From Nigrospora sphaerica (taxonomy: Eukaryota > Ascomycota > Sordariomycetes > Amphisphaeriales > Apiosporaceae), in assembly GCA_018287875.1 (NCBI GenBank), contig JAGVVL010000027.1, positions 868,001-932,000 on the forward strand: a stretch of 64,000 nucleotides of DNA, read 5' to 3'. The position numbers were made by a program, and so were the translations under genes. How positions within the stretch are numbered: the first letter of the stretch is position 1; the number at the start of each line of letters is the position of its first letter. The notes below the pieces were generated by a model. It saw only the letters and a program-made list of their open reading frames with translations. It was not told where the DNA came from and ran no database searches. This document shows positions 57,476 to 64,000 of this stretch, in pieces.

Positions 57476-59581
57476 CTATGTAAACCACAAAGGCTTACAC
57501 TTTCCCATCTCAAAAGCCTCCCCCTCCATAGCGCCCGGTATATGGCAATCCCCCACCACGAGCCAGTGCCGCCTCTGCCGGGCCACGACCGGAACGCCAT
57601 GGCCTCGAAGGATCAACACCTGGTCGCCTACCATGGTCGTATGGGGACCAAGTCCCATGTAGCCGTCTGCGGTGACGAAGAAGCGTCGGCGTTCCGAAAC
57701 GCTAGATAAAGTGTATAAGGGATCAGAAGTGAGCTTATTCCACTCCCTAAACCCCGAGAGTACTGTTGTAATATAGATGAATGCAAGTGTCATCCAGGAT
57801 ATAAGTCCTCCCATTGCCAGGAGGCCTGCATAGCGGGCTAGCTTCCCATCGGCAATTTCGAAGTACTTTAACGATTGTTGGAGCTCTTCACTGCTATATT
57901 TTTTGTTTCCATCATCGGGATCACTTGGATCGGGCGGGCACGCACCCATGATGGCGCACCAAAACGCCTCCATCATCTTCTGGCCTGTCGGGCTGCAGTG
58001 GGTGGCATTAGGGAGGAGGCGTTTTGCGTCGAGATAGAACAGGTGGTTACTAGCAAATCGATGAAAATCTTCTAGAAAGTCGCCCAGAGTCGACTTCACC
58101 GGTGGCCGGCGGTTGACAAGGCTGACCGCCACCACGGTATCCAACGGGTACCCCTCAAGACACAGTAGGTTCCCGTCAAACAAGGGCGTGCAGCGCTCGA
58201 GGGGGCGATTTCTAACGCCACCCGCCCGCAATGCTCCCGAAAACCCGGGATGCCAGCTGATGGAAAGGTGTGGTAGTGGGTCGTGAGCCTTGCTGTACGC
58301 AGGGTCGACGGCCCAGGATGGACCCGATGTCGTCTTACCGCCCCTGCAAAGAGCAAGGATCTGCAAGTTCTGGGATCGCTGAAGATAACACCGCGTAAAA
58401 TCCGTGAACACGTCGTTGACGTCTTTCGTACTGTTATGCAGAGTCAGATCGAATACAGTTGACGGGGAAGTATACCTAAATTAAGAAAACTCGATCCCGC
58501 TCATGGCTGCCCCTCAAATCAAAGCGGTATAGACTGCTACCCCTGGGAATAGGTGCCGAGGCCCGCGTTGGTTCATTACGTGGAGAGACTCGAAGCCACC
58601 CATGAAAAAAAGGTTGTTTACATTGGAAATCGCATAGGGGATCAGTACTTACTAGTCAATAGCCACTGGGACGTCGACGTTCCTCGCCCTCGCCAGCCCC
58701 ACGAGGCTGTAGATCTTGTCCCGAGGATCCTTGCAGTCTTTGTGCCAGACTCTGAGCATCAGGTCCAGGAAGCCCTCGCTGTGCGGACACACCGGCGGTT
58801 CGCGGATCCGTAGGAGCGCGCCCAGGTGGTCGCCGTTCGTCAGCCCACCTAACCAGCGGCCGTGCACGTTGGCGACGACGTCCCAGTCCATCTCGAAGGC
58901 CCCGCAGCGAACTACGGCACGCGGGCAGAGCGCAAGCTCCTGGACGACCCAGAGGCGCCTAAACCACGGCCGCGAGAACAGGTGGTGCATCGTCCACGAG
59001 AAGTGCACCGCCTCCCACAGCCGGCCGCCCACCCAGCGCGGGCTGGCGGCAGCGATACCGGGGCGACCCCGACGCACGCCGCGCCAGTAACGCATGACAA
59101 AGTCGTAATGCTCGCCCAGCACGGGCGTCGCGGCAATCAGCTCGAGGCCGTCGAACGCCGGCCGCGTGTACGCGTCGGGCTCGCCCAGCCAGACGACGGC
59201 GCGCCAGCATGACGTGTAGATGTCAGCCATACGCCGCACCTGTACCTCCTTCTCGGTCCTGTCCTCCTGGTCGATGCAAATGGCGTCCACCCACAGCGTC
59301 CGCGGGGCATCGGCGCGGCCCTGGCCCCTAAGATGGCGCAGGGCCGTATGCAGGTTGGGCGTGACGAGGAGGGCCCGCCCGTTGACGACGATGGCGACCT
59401 TCTCGCCGCCTTCGCCCCAGCAATACGACAAGGCCTCGTACGGCTCCTCGCTCGCCTTCGGGGCGCGCAGCGAAAGGTGACGTAGACGGCATTCGACGGT
59501 ATCGCCACTGCCTGGGAGGAGGTCAAGGACCCGAATCTCCCGGGTTGCGGCGTTGAGAGGGTCGTAACTGAACGGCTCCAT
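57476..59581 (-). CDS. HET-domain (heterokaryon incompatibility) protein, stop at exon junction
   Basis: Exon 1 (59581-58653) has the HET domain: YEALSYCWGEG near residue 48, LTPNLHTALRHLR-type VTPNLHTALRHLR, LWVDAICIDQEDRTEKEVQVRRM, YTSCWRAVVWLGEP, then FSRPWFRRLWVVQELAL and DPRDKIYSLVGLA. A canonical GTAAGT donor (58652) and TTTAG acceptor (58476) define a 177-bp intron. Exon 2 (58475-57476) carries the usual HET C-terminus: RRRFFVTADGYMGLGP, VGDQVLILRGHGVPVV, VVGDCHIPGAMEGEA. Joined, the split codon is TA|G, a stop; otherwise the product would be about 642 aa. Either the gene is freshly inactivated, the splice site differs, or it makes a truncated HET protein. These proteins trigger incompatibility reactions. 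Confidence 0.8.
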
Positions 59582-60218
59582 GGATAAAGTTGTGCCTGCT
59601 CACGGGGAGCTTCCCACCTAGGCATGCGCCCTGTGATATTTAGCAAGTTAAGAAGATGTTAATAAATAGAAGATCCGCTTATCCGCCTCCGCTATAGCCG
59701 CCGGGCTAAGTTCATCACGTGATGCCGCGGCATGAATCCTTCGGGGCCTTGGTGGATACTTCACTCGCTCGCATCATCGCGATAGCCCCCACTCCTCCGC
59801 CCCCCTCTTATCGGCGCCGTCGCCGTCCCCTCTCTCGTTTGTTGCACGAAGTCCTGCTTGGCTTGCTGGCTTATGTGCCAACGCAGTCCAGCGCCTGTAC
59901 CTCGAAAATTAGGCCGTTCTGCTGTTTCTACCTGTTGGGTTGCGCTCCGTCCTCTGCCCCACCTGTGTTTCCGCCCACGTTGCTGGTGGCGGGGGGTCTC
60001 GTCCCCCTGAAACCGGCCACATCGAGGTTTCCCGACATTAGTCCACTGATACCGGGGCTTTCAGTGGGCTTAAATTACATCCCACGAGGTAGTAAAGACA
60101 ATACAAACGACGTGGGTATAACGGATGAGCGGTTTAATAAATCCGAATACAACCTATGGTATTTAAAGCTCTCACTGAAAAAAAGCTGCCGCCCTACCCC
60201 TCAACATGACTCCCTGTC
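59582..60218. other. Intergenic, upstream of the HET gene
   Basis: No supported gene. The 170-codon plus-strand frame at 59719-60231 has no family pattern and is C-rich. The interval should include the HET promoter. Confidence 0.4.
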
Positions 60219-63200
60219 CTATCTTGCATAAAGAAACGGCGTCTTCTCCACCTTGAGCGTGATCGGCACCATGTCCCAGTCAAGCGGAGCGTTGTACCAC
60301 ATTATGCGGAACGGCAGGTTAGTAAACCCGGACGGGTACCAGTTAGGGTAGCCTAAGACGTAGTTTTTATCGGCGACGTGACCCTCGGGGTCGAAGACGT
60401 AGAGCTGCGTGGCGTTGGCGGGCCCGGAGCAAGTCAGCACGCCGCTGCCGCAGTCGAGGTCCCAGCGCGCATTCTTAAGGCTCGGCTTGGCCCCTGACCA
60501 GTCTAGCGTGATGCCCTCCATGCCCCAGGAGTCCTAGGGACAAAATAGCTTGGCCTGGCCGGCCCACCAACCTTCGACGTAGTCGGTGTTGGGCCTCAGG
60601 AGCTCTGGGTGCTCGGCGTCGATGTACTGCAGCACAGTGCGGCGGCGCACCGAAACGAGGCGGTCGTCGGCCGCAAGATGGAAGACGCCGTCGTTGGGCA
60701 CGACGACGCGACCGTCGTCGTGCCCTCCAGCGTGCTCATTGTTCCCGCCAGCGCCGTCACGATGTACCGCGTCGACATCGCCGTCACCGTCTGCATGGGC
60801 CCCGCGACGCCCACGACCTGCGTCGACATGGCCGTCACCGTCGACGTGCTGGTGTACGCCGTGGCGACCGACGTGATGCGCGTCAGCGTCTGCGTGCCCA
60901 TGGCCACCTGCGAGCAGGTGTACGAGAGCTTGTCACTGGCCCAGCCGGCCACCAGCGTCGGCATGGCCACGGGGTCGCGCTTCATCAGGTCGGGCTCTGG
61001 TGAGGGCTCGGACCGCTTCAGGTTCGTGGCTTCCAACGTATCGCTGCCCGTTTTATAAATCGTGGTGGCGAACTGGTGGTATGGCACGCTTCTAGTTAGC
61101 GACGTCGATGTGGTTGCGGTCGTGGTGTAGGTCGAGATGAGGGTGGTGGTGGACGTTTGTGTCATGGTCGTCGTCGTGGAAGCCACCAGGCTGGTCGTGG
61201 TTCCGGTGTAAAGCACCGTGACGGGCGCCCGGTAACGAATGAAAGACGTGCAAAAGTCGCCGCCGACGTCTCTAAGAGAGCTGATCTCGTTGTTGGTCGG
61301 GAAGTACTGGGGCACCGAGAGGCAGCGGGTGGGTTTGTTGCTGGTTATCCCGTCAATCAACTGCCGAGCGCCGCCGTCGAAGACGGCATTGCTCCGCGCG
61401 CTGAAGTACGACTTAAGTTTGAGCTGGTTGGCACCGCAGTTGTCGGTGGCGGCCTCCGAGTAGGTGGAATTAAAGCTGATGGGCCGTTCCGAAGTCACGG
61501 CCAACGTGCTCGATAGAACGCCCTTCAGGATGCTCATAGTGATGCGCACATCCGTCATCATGACAGGGGCGAAGTTGACCTTGGCATCGTTACGGAAGCC
61601 GGGTATGTAATGTTGAAGTTGTTCCAGTTCGAGGCCGTCCTGCTGTTATAGTTAAGGTCGACGCTGGCCCCGTTGAAGTTCAGCACCGCGCCGCCCGTAC
61701 TGGACACGGGCGCGATGGTGTTGCCCTCGGCGCCGAGAGTAAAGACAACGGTGGGGGTAAAGGCAAACATGGAGTCGATCTGCTGGTTGCCGAGGCCGAG
61801 GCTGGACACAAAGGTCGTGCCCTTGCCCTGCCACGCGCCACTCGTCTGCATCTGCATGATGAGCCGTGCCGCCGACGACATTCTCAGTGTGTTGTGGGCC
61901 TCGGTCACGGCCTTGGCCGACACATTGTACGTGATGGCACCGTCGATGGTCAGGTCGCTGATGGAGAAGGCGCAGTCAACGCACCGGATGTAGTTCTGTG
62001 AGTCGCGGCCGACGATGGTTGCCCCGTTCATGCCCGGCCACGACGCCTTCCACCCGTACGTGTACTTCCAATGCTGCGCGGGCGGGTACGTGATGGTGAT
62101 GCGGATCTCGGGCGGGTTAAAGCAGATCGGGTTCTAAAGGCACTGGATGACCTCGTAGAGCTGCTTCCCGGCGTTGTACAGCTCCTTCAGGTTGCAGACG
62201 AACTCACGAATTTCGTTGATCTTCTTGAACGGCGTGAGGAGGATCTCGACCCAGTCGCTGCAGACGTACTCAAACACTTCGTCCACGTCCTCTTCCGTGC
62301 CACGCTCCATCAGGATCACGTCCGTGCTGGCGAAATTACCTCCCGTCCAGAGGTCAAGGGACCCCGAGTTGGGCATGGCGCCGACCGTTCTTCTTCGTCT
62401 GGCCTGGTCGGTGGGTGTGCCCGCAGCAGCGCAGGACGTGGCTGTCGGGCACAACTAGGGTGGCCCATTAGGAGCGGCCCAGTAGGTGCCGCTACTGTCC
62501 GTCGCGTTTTGGCTTCGTCCATGAGTGCATCGGGGTCCGGGAGACCATCCTCCTTCATCAGCGCCTTGAGCTTATCCAGCAGATCAGGGTCCGTCACGGG
62601 TCCACTGTTTCCACCGTCTAAGTCGACGAGGTTCTGAAACGTGGTGACGAGGACCTCATTCTTTTCGGGTTCGTACGCGACCTGCTTCATAATGTCGCCC
62701 CACTGGACTGTAGCGACTGCGAACGTCACGGTTGAATCGTCCGAATTATACGTGGCGCCCTTGACGAGGAACGTGCCACGCTGTGTCTTAGGGTTACACC
62801 CGGCTGAGTTGTTAATGATGATAAATCACTCTGGGGCCAGCCTTTGATCAGACCATAGGCAAAGTCATCCGCCATTTTCACGGTGATTTCGTCCTAAGTA
62901 TAAGTGACCTCGGTGACATACGCCGAGTTCTTTAGCATGACAACGTCATAGACGATATCAATCATGACCGTGACAGCATTCTGACCTGGGGCTGGGTCCC
63001 TATAGTTAAGACTTGCAGATCGGGAGAGCACCAAGTTTACGTAAGACGATCTGTCGACGGAGGAGTCGGCAACGACTATCATAGCACTGCTTGTTACCGA
63101 ATAAAGAGGACCGCCAGAACTAGTGATGCTAGCACTGGACATGGTGAATGATCCCGTAGTGGAGGCCGAGACAGTCGGAATAGAGGCGAAGCCACTAGAT

Positions 63201-63498
63201 ATTGCCGGCGGGAAGCTCGACATAGCTAGCGGTAGAGTCAATGTTGCCGGTGGTGGAGACCGCACAATAACCAAACTGACGGGCCGGCAATCCTTGGTCG
63301 AGGGAGCCGCTGTCTGGATAAGTATGTTGGAGCTCGGATCCATGCAGAAGCCTGTCGAGCCCACGAGAACGGCGTTGCTGGCGCCATCGTAGCTCCAGGT
63401 GGAATAAGGAGAAGCCTCGTTCGGCGAGAGGCCTAGAAAGGTCTGGTTGCGTGCAGCGACGCCATTCACGGACAGATTGATGAAAATGACAGTCCTGT
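60219..63498 (-). pseudogene. Large secreted Thr/Ser-rich protein, broken
   Basis: Minus-strand coding-like sequence in several frames over 3.3 kb. Readable blocks in order: SVNGVAARNQTFLGLSP and a Ser/Thr-rich stretch (63480-63050), WGDIMKQVAYEPEKNEVLV with GCNPKTQRGTF (62800-62640), YIRCVDCAFSISDLTIDG with a beta-rich domain (62000-61650), a Thr-rich linker (TTTTMTQTSTTTLISTYTTT, about 61200-61130), VVVPNDGVFHLAADDRLVSV (about 60700-60640), and a C-terminal DLDCGSGVLTCSGPANATQL domain with YPNWYPSGF. CVDC plus the repeated beta domains recalls large fungal secreted DUF7029/DUF7223 proteins, but this is from memory. Breaks: frameshifts near 62830, 61600 and 60720, TAG at 62134-62136 after QCL, and a stop at 62894. 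It is not functional as read. Confidence 0.55.
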
Positions 63499-63694
63499 TG
63501 TCACGGCACGCAGTTGGACAAGTCAACAACTGATCGTAGATTGACTGAGGATAGCAAGATGAGGAAGAAAAGAAGGAAAACAACGATGGCTTTGGCAGTC
63601 TCAAGGTATCTAAGTACTCTGAGACGCACAGACACTCCCTTCTGCCAGTGTCCGCCGCCTGTTCCATCAATGTACAGTTGCCAGCGCCGTCACA
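63499..63694 (+). repeat. Dispersed ~197-bp repeat, family C, copy 2
   Basis: Starts TGTCACGGCACGCA, ends GCGCCGTCACA, matching 35947-36143. Its minus strand stays open and supplies the first 57 or so codons of the apparent ORF of the broken secreted protein. Confidence 0.8.
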
Positions 63695-64000
63695 GTAGGG
63701 AATAGGAGGACATTTATACCTGCTATCTAATCAGGAAGCCTCCTGATTGGATCATCAGATAATATCTCTCCTCCTCGGCGTTGCAGAATATCACGTGGTC
63801 TGCCTTGGGACTTCACGTATCACAAGCGTAATAAACTTATGTGGGGGTATAGTACACCACTAAGAATATTAAAAGGTCCCAGTTTATGCCTCGCATAGTC
63901 GAATCTTTGTCGAAAAGGACATCATGGCCAAGAGACTTCAAGTAACGGGAGAATGCCTAAGCATTGGATTCGTCTTACCTAATCGACATAGTTAATATTT
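63695..64000. other. Window end, nothing recognised
   Basis: AT-richer sequence without a supported gene; a short inverted pair aggaagcctcctgatt/aatcaggaggc-like lies near 63730-63750. Confidence 0.4.

Overview
This window is nuclear DNA of a filamentous ascomycete, most likely a Sordariomycete. Genes carry short GT-AG introns of about 50-110 bp with GTAAGT-like donors. Gene types are fungus-specific (Zn2Cys6 regulators, a HET protein, a PNP/NB-ARC/TPR receptor, a DUF3669 protein), and the intergenic space is full of decayed transposons. No tRNA, rRNA or CRISPR was seen. Exon structures were assembled by hand from frame, splice sites and remembered family conservation; no search was run.

0-10 kb: a decayed carbohydrate-use locus. 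It holds a broken Zn2Cys6 regulator remnant (minus), an intact MFS sugar porter, an intact five-exon secreted GH106-like hydrolase, and a tail-to-tail degenerate paralogue of that hydrolase on the other strand that is not in the usual gene lists. 10-13 kb: transposon graveyard (two pogo-type fragments facing opposite ways and several short dispersed repeats).

13-28 kb: a compact run of intact genes: FAD monooxygenase, F-box protein, metallo-beta-lactamase-fold hydrolase, a dual C2H2 plus Zn2Cys6 regulator, a secreted TAP-type alpha/beta hydrolase and a cytochrome P450. It looks like a regulated set of tailoring or catabolic enzymes without a PKS/NRPS core in view.

29-40 kb: an NLR-type receptor with a nucleoside-phosphorylase-like N-terminus and seven near-identical 126-bp TPR units, followed by a dead Tad-like LINE. 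A 120-bp mobile repeat has inserted into that LINE. Then come a GNAT acetyltransferase and a complete 1,860-bp pogo transposon with perfect 45-bp inverted ends, a TA target duplication and a nonsense-mutated transposase.

40-64 kb: a Zn2Cys6 regulator, remnants of a PD-(D/E)XK-like protein, an amino-acid permease and another pogo transposase, an intact P-type cation ATPase, a frameshifted DUF3669 gene, a 12-bp minisatellite, a HET-domain gene with a stop at its splice junction, and a large broken secreted protein. Several nonsense codons are CAG/CAA to TAG/TAA changes, the CpA-to-TpA type expected of RIP. The density of incompatibility genes, repeats and pseudogenes fits an accessory or subtelomere-like region.
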